Of a DNA stretch of 64,000 nucleotides, positions 16,094 through 25,337 are shown piece by piece. The notes under the pieces are model-generated. The model was not told where the DNA came from and searched no databases. It worked only from the letters and a program-made list of their open reading frames with translations. The number at the start of each line of letters is the position of its first letter. Positions within the stretch are counted from its first letter, which is position 1. The stretch spans positions 62,001-126,000 of the forward strand of contig CAMDQT010000001.1 of assembly GCA_945906305.1 (NCBI GenBank), written 5' to 3'. The translations under genes were made by a program, and so were the position numbers. The stretch is from Ferrithrix thermotolerans DSM 19514. Its GTDB lineage: Bacteria > Actinomycetota > Acidimicrobiia > Acidimicrobiales > CAIXPF01.

Positions 16094-17554
16094 GTGTCTG
16101 CCGTCCCCCCCGGCGTGAAGCTGCGTCGCACCTGGCCGCAACGGCTGATGCTAAGCGTCGGCGTGGTCCTCGTCGGATGCGCTTTCGTTGCCTCCGGCGC
16201 ATTGTTGTACGTCGACAACAAGACCAGCCAGATCCAGCACATCAGCCTGTCCAATGTCCTCACCGGTCGGCCCGACGCCGACGTGTCCCGCGACCCCATC
16301 AACGTCCTGCTTGTCGGGGTGGACAGCGCCGACGGTCTCGACCCCGACGATCCGGTTCGCTCCGAACGCGACGCCAACGGTGTGAGCGGAATGCGTTCGG
16401 ACACCATCATGGTGATGCGGATCATGCCCGAAGAGGGTCGGGTGGCCTTGGTGTCTTTCCCGCGGGATCTGTGGGTTGAGATCGCCGCCACCGGCCGCAG
16501 CGAGAAGATCAACGCCGCCATGTACTACGGCGGCCCGCAGGCCCTCATCGATACCATCTGGAGGAACTACGGCATCCCGCTCGATCATTACGCGCAGGTC
16601 GACTTCGCCCAGTTCGAGAAACTCGTCGACGTTGTGGGTGGCGTCAAGGTGTACTTCGACGCCGCGGCGCGTGACCAGTACACCGGCCTCGATGTCGCCG
16701 AGCCTGGTTGCGTAAATCTCAGCGGACCCCAGGCCCTCGCCTATGCGCGCTCGCGCTATTACGAGTACTACGACGAGGAGGCCGGGCGTTGGGTGTCTGA
16801 CCCCACCGCTGACCTCGGCCGAATCAGCCGACAGCAGGACTTCATCAAGCGAGCGTTGGGGCGAGCGGTGGTCAAGGGCATTCGCAACCCCTTCACCCTC
16901 AATCAACTCGTCAACACCGGCTTGCAGGCAGTGGTTCTTGACGACGGCCTCTCGACCATGGACTTGATCGCCTTAGGCACGAAGTTCCGCAACTTCGAAC
17001 CGGACCGACTCGAGACCTACGCCTTGCCCGTTTTTTTGGACAGTGTCGGTGACGCCTCGGTGGTCCGCATCATTGACGACGAAGCGGAACCGATTCTGGA
17101 CCTGTTTCGCGGCCGCCGACCCGAGGAGTTCGGACCGGCCGAGGTCGCGATCAGGGTGCTCAACGGCACCGGCCGCTCGTTCGAAGGTAGGACGACGGGC
17201 GAGGCCCTGGCCGGCGTCGGGTTCGACCTCGCCGCCGTGGGCGACGCCGCAGTCCAAAACGTCACCCGTAGCCGTATCCGCTTCGCTCCCAAGCAGCGGG
17301 CCGGGGCTGAGCTCTTGGTGCGCTATCTCGCTGCGGGTGCGGTGTTGGTAGAGGACCCGACGGCGACGGACGGTCTGGTCGAGCTGACCACTGGGGTGGA
17401 CTACAGCGGGGTGCTGCCCACCCCGCTGCCAGCGACAACGACCACGGTTGGTCCCGGCCCCTCCCCGGCCACCGCTTCGACATTCGCGGTGACCACCACC
17501 ACGCGCTACGGGGTTGTGCCGGGTACGGGCCACGCTGCCGCTGGTTGTCGTTGA
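16094..17554 (+). CDS. LytR-CpsA-Psr (LCP) family wall-glycan ligase with LytR_C domain
   Basis: 486 aa from GTG 16094 (GTG 16070 would add 8 residues). One transmembrane segment (about 18-40) anchors an extracytoplasmic LCP domain: INVLLVGVD, GMRSDTIMVMRI, the Arg-containing VSFPRDLWV, INAAMYYGG and the LSGPQALAYARSRYYEYYDEE region with its conserved Arg residues. A LytR C-terminal domain (AIRVLNGTG) and a Thr/Pro-rich tail follow. LCP proteins transfer lipid-linked glycans to peptidoglycan; M. tuberculosis Lcp1 (Rv3267) joins arabinogalactan and lies beside rmlD. Together with wbbL in this window, that suggests attachment of a rhamnose-linked wall polymer (inference). Confidence 0.9.
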   Translation: MSAVPPGVKLRRTWPQRLMLSVGVVLVGCAFVASGALLYVDNKTSQIQHISLSNVLTGRPDADVSRDPINVLLVGVDSADGLDPDDPVRSERDANGVSGMRSDTIMVMRIMPEEGRVALVSFPRDLWVEIAATGRSEKINAAMYYGGPQALIDTIWRNYGIPLDHYAQVDFAQFEKLVDVVGGVKVYFDAAARDQYTGLDVAEPGCVNLSGPQALAYARSRYYEYYDEEAGRWVSDPTADLGRISRQQDFIKRALGRAVVKGIRNPFTLNQLVNTGLQAVVLDDGLSTMDLIALGTKFRNFEPDRLETYALPVFLDSVGDASVVRIIDDEAEPILDLFRGRRPEEFGPAEVAIRVLNGTGRSFEGRTTGEALAGVGFDLAAVGDAAVQNVTRSRIRFAPKQRAGAELLVRYLAAGAVLVEDPTATDGLVELTTGVDYSGVLPTPLPATTTTVGPGPSPATASTFAVTTTTRYGVVPGTGHAAAGCR

Positions 17555-17628
17555 TCGGGTGCCGGGTGGGCGAAAACACCAAGCGCGGAGTTACCCGACC
17601 ACCGGCTGAGGCAACCCGATGGGGAGAA

Positions 17629-17650
17629 AAGCGCGAATATCGGCGCGCTT
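17629..17650 (+). terminator. hairpin between the LCP gene and ugd
   Basis: AAGCGCG and CGCGCTT pair perfectly over 7 bp around an 8-base AT-rich loop, with no T run. It may end LCP transcription. The rest of 17555-17767 shows no gene. Confidence 0.35.
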
Positions 17651-17767
17651 CGAGCCGATGTTCTCAGCGGCGTCGGTGGCGCGGGCTAGCCAGGGTCGGC
17701 GTAGTCGACCCCGCGGCGTGATATCGCGGCAAGGGTTGCCACGCCGTTTACCAGAAAGAATGGACTT

Positions 17768-19066
17768 ATGGGCAGAATCGCCGTGATTGGTACGGGCTAT
17801 GTCGGTCTCACCACCGGTGCGTGCTTCGCCCGTCTTGGCCACGAGGTGATCTGCGCCGACATCGATGTGGACAAGGTGAACCGATTGAACCGGGGCGAGG
17901 TGCCCATCTTTGAACCGGGCCTTGATCAGGTTGTCCAGGAGGGCCGAGCCGCAGGACGGCTGTCCTTTGTCATCGGTGCGGCACAGGCGGCAGCGCAGTG
18001 CGAGTTCATCTACCTCTGTGTTCCCACCCCGCAGAGCGCTGACGGTACCGCCGACCTTTCCTACATCGAGGCCGCAGCCCGCGAGATCGGCCCGGTTTTG
18101 CACGCCAATGCCATCGTGGTCAACAAATCGACGGTGCCGGTCGGCTCCACAAAGGTCGTCGAGCGAGCATTGGCCCGCCCTGACGTGGCGGTGGTGTCCA
18201 ATCCGGAGTTCCTCCGAGAAGGCTCCGCGGTCGACGACTTCCTGCGCCCAGACCGGGTGGTGATCGGTGCGGACGATCAGTCTGCCGCGGTGCGGGTGGC
18301 GTCACTGTATGCCGATGTGCCAGCCCCGCTCATGGTGACGGACCCCGCGTCGGCGGAGACCATCAAGTACGCGTGCAACGCCTTTCTCGCCACCAAGCTC
18401 AGCTTCGTGAATGCCGTCGCCGCGGTCAGCGAGGCGGTAGGGGCTGATATCAACGATGTGATCCTCGGCATGGGATACGACAAGCGCATCGGTCACGAGT
18501 TTCTGCGGCCCGGTCCCGGTTGGGGCGGTAGTTGTTTCCCCAAGGACACGGTCGCGCTCATTGCCATTGCCGAGCACCACGGTTACGACTTCCATTTGCT
18601 GCGGGGGGTCCTCGCGGTCAATGAGGAGCAGTTCGGCCGGGTTTCGAACAAGGTATGCAAGGCCATAGCGGGTTCGGCGGGCGACGTAGCGGGCAAGACC
18701 GTTGCCGTCTGGGGCCTCACCTTCAAGGCCCGCACCGATGATCTGCGCGAGTCCCCCGCGCTGAAGGTCATCGGCCGGTTGCTTCTAGCCGGGCTGAAGG
18801 TGCGGGCCTACGATCCGGCGATCTCCCCGGCATCGGCGGGCTCGGAGGCATTGGCCGGGATCGAAGTGTGCGAGGACGCCTACGACGCCTGCACGGGTGC
18901 GGATGCGCTCGTCGTGCTCACCGAATGGGATGAGTTCAAGTGGCTCGACTTCGAACGCGTACGCGAGCTCATGGTCTCGCCGCGTGTGGTGGACGGTCGG
19001 AACCATCTCGATCGCGCCGAGCTGATACGACGCGGGTTTACCTACGAAGGTATCGGGCGGAGTTGA
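17768..19066 (+). CDS. ugd: UDP-glucose 6-dehydrogenase
   Basis: 432 aa, normal length. It oxidises UDP-glucose twice with NAD to UDP-glucuronate. The N-terminal Rossmann motif GTGYVGLTTGACFA, the VVNKSTVPVGST segment, the substrate-binding region EFLREGSAV and the catalytic Cys in GWGGSCFPKD (about residue 256) are present, followed by the C-terminal domain with GLTFKARTDDLRESPAL. The product is the substrate of the decarboxylase encoded 81 bases downstream. No clear promoter hexamer precedes the ATG; a weak AGAAAGAA may serve as ribosome site. Confidence 0.94.
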   Translation: MGRIAVIGTGYVGLTTGACFARLGHEVICADIDVDKVNRLNRGEVPIFEPGLDQVVQEGRAAGRLSFVIGAAQAAAQCEFIYLCVPTPQSADGTADLSYIEAAAREIGPVLHANAIVVNKSTVPVGSTKVVERALARPDVAVVSNPEFLREGSAVDDFLRPDRVVIGADDQSAAVRVASLYADVPAPLMVTDPASAETIKYACNAFLATKLSFVNAVAAVSEAVGADINDVILGMGYDKRIGHEFLRPGPGWGGSCFPKDTVALIAIAEHHGYDFHLLRGVLAVNEEQFGRVSNKVCKAIAGSAGDVAGKTVAVWGLTFKARTDDLRESPALKVIGRLLLAGLKVRAYDPAISPASAGSEALAGIEVCEDAYDACTGADALVVLTEWDEFKWLDFERVRELMVSPRVVDGRNHLDRAELIRRGFTYEGIGRS

Positions 19067-19147
19067 CAGGTTGAACGGTGTTCTGACTACCTATTCCGGT
19101 CGGCGATTGGCCGAAACGGGTGCTGTGCACCCCCGGAGGCGGTTGGA

Positions 19148-20086
19148 ATGTCCCGGATTGTGGTGACCGGCGGCGCCGGCTTTCTCGGGTCGCACGTGTG
19201 CGAGGCGCTGCTCGCCCGCGGTGAGGAGGTGGTTGCCATCGACAACCTCATCACCGGCGCGCTCACCAACATCGAGCCATTGATAGGACAGCCCGGGTTT
19301 GTGTTCGTGCCCAACGATGTGACCCGGTTCATCGATGTCGCCGGTCCTGTCGACGCGATCATGCACTTCGCGTCACCGGCCTCGCCCCGGGATTACCTGA
19401 CACTGCCGATCCAAACGCTCAAGGTCGGCTCCTTGGGAACGCACCACTGCCTTGGTCTTGCCCGGGTGAAACAGGCGAAGTTCTTTCTCGCTTCCACGTC
19501 GGAGGTTTACGGCGACCCCCAGGTCCATCCCCAGCCGGAGTCCTATTGGGGCCATGTGAATCCGGTGGGCCCGCGGGGGGTGTACGACGAGGCCAAGCGC
19601 TTCGCCGAGGCGTTGACCATGGCCTATCACCACAGCCACGGTATCGACGTGCGTATCGTGCGCATCTTCAATACCTACGGCCCGCGTATGCGACCCCACG
19701 ATGGTCGGGTGGTGTCGAACTTGCTGATCCAGGCGCTTACTGGCCAGCCCCTGACCATTTACGGCAGCGGCGCGCAGACGCGCAGTTTCACCTTCGTCGA
19801 CGATGAGATTCGGGGCATCCTCGGCCTGTTCGATTCTGGCTATGTCGGGCCGATGAACATCGGCAGCGACGTCGAGTACTCGTTGAATGAGCTCGCCGGA
19901 CTGGTCTTGGAGGTGACGAACTCGTCCTCGGAGATCGTCCACGAAGAGCTGCCCATCGACGATCCCACCCGCCGCCGGCCGGACCTTGCCTTGGCCCGGG
20001 CCGTGCTCGGCTTCGAGCCGCTGGTGTCCTTGCGCGAGGGACTCACCCGCACCGCGGCCTATTTCGCCGAACAAATCGGGGTCTAA
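19148..20086 (+). CDS. UDP-glucuronate decarboxylase (UDP-xylose synthase)
   Basis: 312-aa extended [17 protein letters not shown] binds [21 protein letters not shown] (catalytic Ser-Glu), the YDEAKRFAE Tyr-x3-Lys and [11 protein letters not shown] follow the UXS pattern closely. It would convert UDP-glucuronate from the preceding Ugd to UDP-xylose. GGAGG with 8-base spacing precedes the ATG, a good ribosome site. UDP-xylose use implies a xylose (or derived arabinose-type) residue in a surface glycan. Confidence 0.88.
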   Translation: MSRIVVTGGAGFLGSHVCEALLARGEEVVAIDNLITGALTNIEPLIGQPGFVFVPNDVTRFIDVAGPVDAIMHFASPASPRDYLTLPIQTLKVGSLGTHHCLGLARVKQAKFFLASTSEVYGDPQVHPQPESYWGHVNPVGPRGVYDEAKRFAEALTMAYHHSHGIDVRIVRIFNTYGPRMRPHDGRVVSNLLIQALTGQPLTIYGSGAQTRSFTFVDDEIRGILGLFDSGYVGPMNIGSDVEYSLNELAGLVLEVTNSSSEIVHEELPIDDPTRRRPDLALARAVLGFEPLVSLREGLTRTAAYFAEQIGV

Positions 20087-20133
20087 CGCCCGGTCCCCGC
20101 TCGGCGGATCGCGGTGTGCCACAGTGGGGCGTC

Positions 20134-21225
20134 GTGCGGGTCGCCTACACGTTGGAACAGTGCTGGCATGAAGTGCCAGGGGGAACCGCTCGGGCCGCGC
20201 TCGAGGTGGCCGCTGAGTTGCATGCCGGCTCGGTTCTCGATCTGGTCGGGGTTTCGGCCCTACACCGCCACCCGCCGGCGCCGCCGTGGGTTCCGCCGAT
20301 ACCGGTCCGACAGTTGGCCCTTCCCCGGCTGGCGCTCTACGAAGCGTGGCACCTCATGCGCCGCCCGGCGGTGCAGCGCGCCACGGGGCCGGTCGACCTT
20401 ATCCACGCCACAGGTGTGGCGGTGCCTCCGCATTCCGCGCCGCTGGTGCTCACCGTGCACGATCTGGCGTACTTGCACGATCCGGCGCAGTTCACCGCCA
20501 AGGGCCGCCGTTTCTTCAACCAGGCTTTGCGGCTGTGGCGCTCGGACGCCGACCTGGTGCTGTGTTCCTCCGCCGCCACGCTGGCCGATTGCGCCGCCGC
20601 CGGTTTGCCGAAGCGCAAGTTGCGCTTGGTGCCCCTCGGGGTGCGAGAGGTGCGGATAGCACCGGGCGAAGTAGCCACGACGCTCGCCCGATACGGGCTC
20701 GAACGCCCCTTCGTGTTGTCCGTCGGCACCTTGGAGCCGCGCAAGAACCTACCGACATTGATTGAGGCCTTCGCCCAGATCGCCCGAAACGATGTCGATT
20801 TGGTGCTGGTCGGGGCAAGCGGTTGGCACACGCAGGTCGACGAACTGGTACGCCCGCTCGGTAACCGGGTCCGGGTGTTGGGGTTTTTACCCAACGCGGA
20901 TCGCGACGCGCTGTATGCCGGGGCGGAGGTGTTCTGCTACCCGAGCCTGTTTGAGGGATTCGGATTGCCGGTTCTCGAGGCGATGGCCGCGGGGACGCCG
21001 GTGGTGACCTCGTTGGGCACCGCCACCGCGGAGGCGGCGGGAGATGCCGCGGTGTTGGTCGATCCCAGGAGTGTGGCCCAGGTCACCGCGGCTTTGGATC
21101 GGGTGCTGGGCAGCGAGGCATTGGCCAACGAACTGAAGGAGGCAGGCCGTGAGCGGGCGGCGTTGTTCCAGTGGTCGACCACGGCGGAGCTCACCCTGGA
21201 GGCGTACGCCGAGTTGTTGGCTTGA
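20134..21225 (+). CDS. family 4 glycosyltransferase
   Basis: 363 aa from GTG 20134 (VRVAYTLEQCW); GTG 20116 would add 6 residues. GT-B fold with GTLEPRKNLPTLIEAF at the start of the C-terminal domain and PSLFEGFGLPVLEAMAAGTPVV carrying the E-x7-E motif that binds the donor phosphate. The N-terminal LTVHDLAYLHDP is typical of mannosyl/rhamnosyl GT4 enzymes. It follows the UXS gene after 47 bases and converges on wbbL with a 12-base gap. The donor is not known. Confidence 0.87.
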   Translation: MRVAYTLEQCWHEVPGGTARAALEVAAELHAGSVLDLVGVSALHRHPPAPPWVPPIPVRQLALPRLALYEAWHLMRRPAVQRATGPVDLIHATGVAVPPHSAPLVLTVHDLAYLHDPAQFTAKGRRFFNQALRLWRSDADLVLCSSAATLADCAAAGLPKRKLRLVPLGVREVRIAPGEVATTLARYGLERPFVLSVGTLEPRKNLPTLIEAFAQIARNDVDLVLVGASGWHTQVDELVRPLGNRVRVLGFLPNADRDALYAGAEVFCYPSLFEGFGLPVLEAMAAGTPVVTSLGTATAEAAGDAAVLVDPRSVAQVTAALDRVLGSEALANELKEAGRERAALFQWSTTAELTLEAYAELLA

Positions 21226-21237
21226 GGGCCGTGGTTC

Positions 21238-22119
21238 TCACGCCACTCGGGTGGGGCTGGCGCCGTGGCCGATGCGGGCCACAAGCTTGGAGGCGAGGTA
21301 ACGGGCGCCCAGGCCGACGGTGAGGGCGAGCCGCAGCGGTAGTTGCCACGGTGCGGCGTAGCGCCGGTTGAGGTAGCGAATGGCACTGGCGTGATGGGCC
21401 TTGATCATGATGGCGGGCTGATCTCGCCAGGAATGGCCGCCGACATGACGTACCAGGGCAGTTGGCGCGTAGACCACATCCCAGCCGGCTCGGCCGAGCC
21501 GCTCGCATAAATCGACGTCCTCGAAGAACATGAAATAGCTTTCGTCGAAGCCGCCGATCGCCTCGAACGCCTCCCGTCGAAGGAGCAGACAAGAACCGGA
21601 CAGCCAGCCGGTTCTGCCCTCCGAAGGTTCTCCAGTCTCGCGGCGGTAGCTCCGGGTCCACGGGTTGGATGGCCACCACCAGCCACACAGCGCATGGCCG
21701 ACGCCCCGCCCGAGGGACGGCAACGATCGCGATGACGGGTAGAGGTGACCATCGATGGTGACGATGAGCGGGCCGAGTGCCCCGGCGTTGGGCCAGCGTT
21801 GAGCTGTTTCGAGCAGCTCGTCGATACAGCCCGGGGTCCATTCGATGTCGGGGTTGGCGACAATGACCCACAGGCCGTCAGCCCCGCTCAGGCCGCGGTT
21901 GGCCGCGCTGCCGTACCCGACGTTGCCTCCGGTGGGCAGGAGCCGGGCTCGTCCGCTGGCGTCAGCGGCCTCGGGAGCACCATCAGTGGAGCCGTTGTCG
22001 GCCATGATGACCTGGTAAGGACGTCCGGTGGCGGTCTCGAGCGTGTCGAGGAACGTGGCCAGGGTTTCGCCCGGCGAATAGGTGACCGTCACGACCCTCA
22101 ACGCCGTCTCGTCCATCAT
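21238..22119 (-). CDS. wbbL: WbbL-type rhamnosyltransferase (GlcNAc-diphospho-polyprenol L-rhamnosyltransferase)
   Basis: 293-aa GT2. From memory it matches M. tuberculosis WbbL (Rv3265c) along most of its length: VTVTYSPGE, ADNGSTDGAPE, LLPTGGNVGYGSAANRG, VIVANPDIEW, the RWPNAGALGPL segment, NPWT, GWLSGSCLLLRREAF and GGFDESYFMFFEDVDLCERLG. WbbL adds L-rhamnose from dTDP-rhamnose to GlcNAc-PP-decaprenol, making the linker on which arabinogalactan is built. Its start overlaps the stop of the upstream GT4 by 4 bases. This is the strongest evidence in the window for a mycobacteria-like wall linker. Confidence 0.85.
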   Translation of the reverse strand: MMDETALRVVTVTYSPGETLATFLDTLETATGRPYQVIMADNGSTDGAPEAADASGRARLLPTGGNVGYGSAANRGLSGADGLWVIVANPDIEWTPGCIDELLETAQRWPNAGALGPLIVTIDGHLYPSSRSLPSLGRGVGHALCGWWWPSNPWTRSYRRETGEPSEGRTGWLSGSCLLLRREAFEAIGGFDESYFMFFEDVDLCERLGRAGWDVVYAPTALVRHVGGHSWRDQPAIMIKAHHASAIRYLNRRYAAPWQLPLRLALTVGLGARYLASKLVARIGHGASPTRVA

Positions 22120-23231
22120 TGCCGGGCCTGCTCGAAGGCACGAACGTGGGCCTCGGCGCTGCGCCGCCAGGTGAACGTGGCCGCTCGCGTCTGCGCCGCG
22201 GTGGCGAGCGCGGCCCGGCGTGGGCCGTCCTCCAGCAGGGCCCTCAGCGCGGCGGCGATGGCGCTGGAATCCGGCTCGGTGTAGGCAACGGCATCACCGC
22301 CGATTTCGGGTAGGGCCAGGCGACGGGTGGTGAGCACGGTGGCGCCGCAGGCCATCGCTTCGAGCACCGGAAGGCCGAATCCCTCCCCGAGGGACGGATA
22401 GGCGACCACGATGGCTCCGCCCAGCAACGCGGGGAGGTCCAACGCGTCGAGATAGCCGGTTCGCACCACCCGCAAATGGGCAGGCACCGCGGCCAGAGCG
22501 GCGGGAAGATTCTCATCCCAGCCCGGCCCTCCGCTGAGCACCAGCGCTGGGGGATCGGGCCGGTCCGCCACCGCGGCGGCCCAGCCGCGGATGAGGGCAG
22601 GCACGTTTTTGCGTGGCTCGAGGGTGCCGAGAAAGGCAACGTACTGGCGCGGCCGCACCCCGAGTCGGGCGCAAAGGTCAGTGACGGCGGCCTCGGTCGG
22701 AGGCTGGAAGCGGACATGGTCGACCCCATGGTGGGCCAGGATCAGCCGCCCGTTATCGGCACCGGCTCGGGCTACGAGTTCATCCCGCGTTGCTTGGGAA
22801 GGCACGATGGAAACTCGGGCGACGCGCAGCGAGAGTCGGGTCCAGGCCCTGAAGAACGGCCCCTTGCCCCAATGGTGCAAGTCCGGGTCGCTGAAGAAGG
22901 TTGCGTCGTGCAGCGTCACCACCCGCGGGATCGCGGTGCACACTGCGGTGGTGTAGTGGGGGCTGAACAGCAGCTCCGCGTCGGTGCGGCGGATCAATCG
23001 CGGCAGAGCGGTTTGTTCCCAAGCCAGACGGGCTGCACGGCTACCGGCGAATCGGCCGACTGACCGTACGGTGACGCCCGCAATCGAGCCGAAATGGTCG
23101 GCGTCGCGGTCCTGACAGGCGATGATCGGCTGCACTCCGAGGGCGGAGAATTCACCCACGAGCTGATCGACATAGCGACCGACTCCACCGCGATCGGGCG
23201 GAAGTGCGGTTGCGTCCACCAGCACCCTCAC
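22116..23231 (-). CDS. family 4 glycosyltransferase, coupled to wbbL
   Basis: 371 aa from GTG 23231. GT-B fold with VDATALPPDRGGVGRYVDQL at the N-terminus, VTLHDATFFSDP, GTLEPRKNVPALIRGW and PSLGEGFGLPVLEAMACGATVL with the E-x7-E motif. It is the first gene of a two-gene operon with wbbL and probably adds another sugar (often mannose or rhamnose in such clusters) to the same lipid-linked chain. The 258-base gap to the divergent gene at 23490 shows no other feature apart from that gene's -10 element. Confidence 0.86.
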   Translation of the reverse strand: MRVLVDATALPPDRGGVGRYVDQLVGEFSALGVQPIIACQDRDADHFGSIAGVTVRSVGRFAGSRAARLAWEQTALPRLIRRTDAELLFSPHYTTAVCTAIPRVVTLHDATFFSDPDLHHWGKGPFFRAWTRLSLRVARVSIVPSQATRDELVARAGADNGRLILAHHGVDHVRFQPPTEAAVTDLCARLGVRPRQYVAFLGTLEPRKNVPALIRGWAAAVADRPDPPALVLSGGPGWDENLPAALAAVPAHLRVVRTGYLDALDLPALLGGAIVVAYPSLGEGFGLPVLEAMACGATVLTTRRLALPEIGGDAVAYTEPDSSAIAAALRALLEDGPRRAALATAAQTRAATFTWRRSAEAHVRAFEQARQ

Positions 23232-23473
23232 GCCTTTCGGACCCCACTGGTGGGCAGGTCAAAGCGGCTGCGTGGGTTCTTCGGGACCATTGCATGGTCG
23301 TGGCTCGCTCGCTCTTGGCCGGGCATGGTCGATGGCGCGAACAGCATCCCAAGACGCTAGACGATGGCCCACAGGTCTCCCTGCGAGCGACCTGAGTGGG
23401 TGCAGGCGGTGGTGTGAGCCGGGGGGTTGGCTGTCACCGGTTACCGCGTAGTCAGTAACGCGACGTCGCGGGC

Positions 23474-23479
23474 TAGCCT
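23474..23479 (+). promoter_or_regulatory. -10 hexamer of the His-rich membrane protein gene
   Basis: TAGCCT ends 10 bases before ATG 23490. Confidence 0.45.
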
Positions 23480-23489
23480 GACTGGCGTC

Positions 23490-24305
23490 ATGGCACCGTC
23501 CAACTCCGCAACGAAGAAGCTGGCCAAGGTGGCGCGCTCAGGCAAGAAGCGCACCATTCGTGAGAGCAGCGACCGTACCTACCCACTCGCCATTACGGCC
23601 ATCGTCGTGGTGGGCTGTCTAATGGTTTTCTGGGGCCGTTCTGTACGCGTGGACGCCCAGAGCGTCCAGCCGAAGCTGTCTGACCACTGGCACGCGGCGT
23701 ATGGCTTTTACACCTGCGACAGCTTCGCCGCGCCGCCGACGGACGCCGGATCGGACAAGATCGGCATCCACACTCACGAAGATGGCGTCATCCACATCCA
23801 CCCGTTCAGCTCTGCCGCGGCCGGTGAGCGGGCGACGATCGGCAAGTTCTTCGACATGGTGGGCATGAAGATCGATGGCGACAAGCTGGTCATGTCCGAT
23901 GGGACGACGTGGGAGAATGGGGTCACGACCTGCCCCGACGGCCAGGTCGGCAAGCTCGCCCTCGTCGAGTGGCACAACGCCAATGACCCGGCGGCGACGC
24001 CGCGGCTGATCACCAAAGACATCGCCTCGGTGCCCTTCGTCAATGACCGGATGGCGTTCACCCTGGCGTTTGTGCCCGAGGGCGCTTTCGCCGCTATCCC
24101 TAAGCCCGAGAGCATCCCGAACCTCGACCAGCTCACCGATGTTCAGGGCTCCACGCCCAGCTTGCCCACCGATCCGATGGTCAGCACCACCATCAACGAT
24201 GGCGCGGCCACGGCGACCACCACGGCGGCGGGTGGCGCCGCTTCCACATCCGCGCCGGCGGCGGTTTCCACGACGCTCAGCCCGACGACCACCGTCAAGG
24301 GCTGA
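23490..24305 (+). CDS. membrane-anchored protein with conserved His-rich extracytoplasmic motif, function unknown
   Basis: 271 aa. A basic N-terminus precedes one transmembrane segment (about 32-50), giving a type II topology. The outer domain starts with DHWHAAYGFYTC (about 65-76) and HTHEDGVIHIHPF (about 94-106), a dense His cluster that could bind a metal or heme, then a domain of about 100 residues and a Thr/Ala/Ser-rich tail (about 225-271) like a wall-spanning spacer. I do not recognise an assigned family. The pyrophosphorylase gene starts 5 bases after this stop, so the two are probably co-transcribed. Confidence 0.8.
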   Translation: MAPSNSATKKLAKVARSGKKRTIRESSDRTYPLAITAIVVVGCLMVFWGRSVRVDAQSVQPKLSDHWHAAYGFYTCDSFAAPPTDAGSDKIGIHTHEDGVIHIHPFSSAAAGERATIGKFFDMVGMKIDGDKLVMSDGTTWENGVTTCPDGQVGKLALVEWHNANDPAATPRLITKDIASVPFVNDRMAFTLAFVPEGAFAAIPKPESIPNLDQLTDVQGSTPSLPTDPMVSTTINDGAATATTTAAGGAASTSAPAAVSTTLSPTTTVKG

Positions 24306-24310
24306 GGGAG

Positions 24311-25312
24311 ATGCGGGCCATCGTGCTCGTGGGCGGGTTTGGGACTCGCCTTCGCCCTTTGACCTTGCATCGACCAAAGCAGATGCTTGCGGTGCTGGAC
24401 AAGCCGATGATCGAGTGGGTCGCGGGCTGGCTTGGGGCCAATGGCATCGATGAGGTGGTGCTGTCCCTGGGTTATCGGCCGGAGGCGTTCACCGAGACCT
24501 ATCCCGATGGCCGCTGCGCCGGGGTGCGCTTGCGCTATGCAGTCGAGCCCGAACCGCTCGATACGGCCGGGGCCATTCGCTTCGCTGCTCGCGCCGCTGG
24601 CTTGCACGACGCGGGCGAGGCGTTCCTGGTGGTCAACGGCGATGTGATCACCGATCTCGATATCGGCGAGTTGGTGGCCTTGCACCGTGCTCGCCGCGCC
24701 GAGGCCACCATTGCACTCACCCCGGTTCAGGACCCGTCGCGTTACGGCGTCGTGCCGATCGGCCCTGACGGGCGCGTGGAGGCCTTCATCGAGAAGCCCG
24801 ACCGAGCGAATGCTCCGAGCAACTGGATAAATGCGGGTACCTACGTTCTGGAACCGTCGGTGGTGCAGCGCATCGCCGACGGTCGCCGGGTGTCCATCGA
24901 GCGGGAGACGTTTCCGGCCCTGGTGGCGGACTGCACGCTGTATGCGCTGCAGTCAGACGCCGCTTGGGTCGATGCCGGCACGGCGGCGACCTACCTTTCG
25001 GTGCAGTTGGACCTAGCCCGTCGAACCGGCTGGACGGCGGTCCGTGTCGAGATCGACCCGTCGGCCGTGGTCGACAACTCGGTCCTGGCATCGGGAGTTG
25101 TCGTTGGTGCCGGGGCGACGGTGCGGGGCAGTGTCCTGGGCCGAGGAGCGGTCATCGGCCGCGCCGCCATCATCGAGGACAGCATCATCGGCGAAGGCGC
25201 TCAAATCGGCGCGGGGTGTCGACTTGAGTCGTTGTGTGTGATTGGTGACGCGGTGCACATCGAGCCCGGCCGTCATTTGCGGGCCGAACTCGTACCGGAC
25301 CCGTCGAGCTGA
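24311..25312 (+). CDS. sugar-1-phosphate nucleotidyltransferase (probable mannose-1-phosphate guanylyltransferase)
   Basis: 333 aa. The nucleotidyltransferase domain has GGFGTRLRPLT (Gly-rich loop and catalytic Arg), VVNGDVITDLD (metal-binding Asp) and EKP. The C-terminal third is a left-handed beta-helix of hexapeptide repeats (SVLASGVVVGAGATVRGSV and on). It resembles M. tuberculosis Rv3264c, assigned as GDP-mannose pyrophosphorylase. Phosphomannomutase, ManA, Gmd and Rmd in the same window support GDP-mannose as product, but a UTP- or TTP-dependent glucose enzyme cannot be excluded from sequence alone. Confidence 0.85.
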   Translation: MRAIVLVGGFGTRLRPLTLHRPKQMLAVLDKPMIEWVAGWLGANGIDEVVLSLGYRPEAFTETYPDGRCAGVRLRYAVEPEPLDTAGAIRFAARAAGLHDAGEAFLVVNGDVITDLDIGELVALHRARRAEATIALTPVQDPSRYGVVPIGPDGRVEAFIEKPDRANAPSNWINAGTYVLEPSVVQRIADGRRVSIERETFPALVADCTLYALQSDAAWVDAGTAATYLSVQLDLARRTGWTAVRVEIDPSAVVDNSVLASGVVVGAGATVRGSVLGRGAVIGRAAIIEDSIIGEGAQIGAGCRLESLCVIGDAVHIEPGRHLRAELVPDPSS

Positions 25313-25325
25313 ATCGGACCGTCGA

Positions 25326-25331
25326 TACGCT
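25326..25331 (+). promoter_or_regulatory. -10 hexamer of galE
   Basis: TACGCT ends 6 bases before ATG 25338 and 14 bases past the pyrophosphorylase stop, giving galE its own leaderless start. Confidence 0.55.
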
Positions 25332-25337
25332 GAGGCC

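Noticed and set aside
17591-18103. 170-codon minus-strand frame over the start of ugd
   Set aside because: Antisense to ugd, no recognisable protein, and includes an intergenic hairpin.
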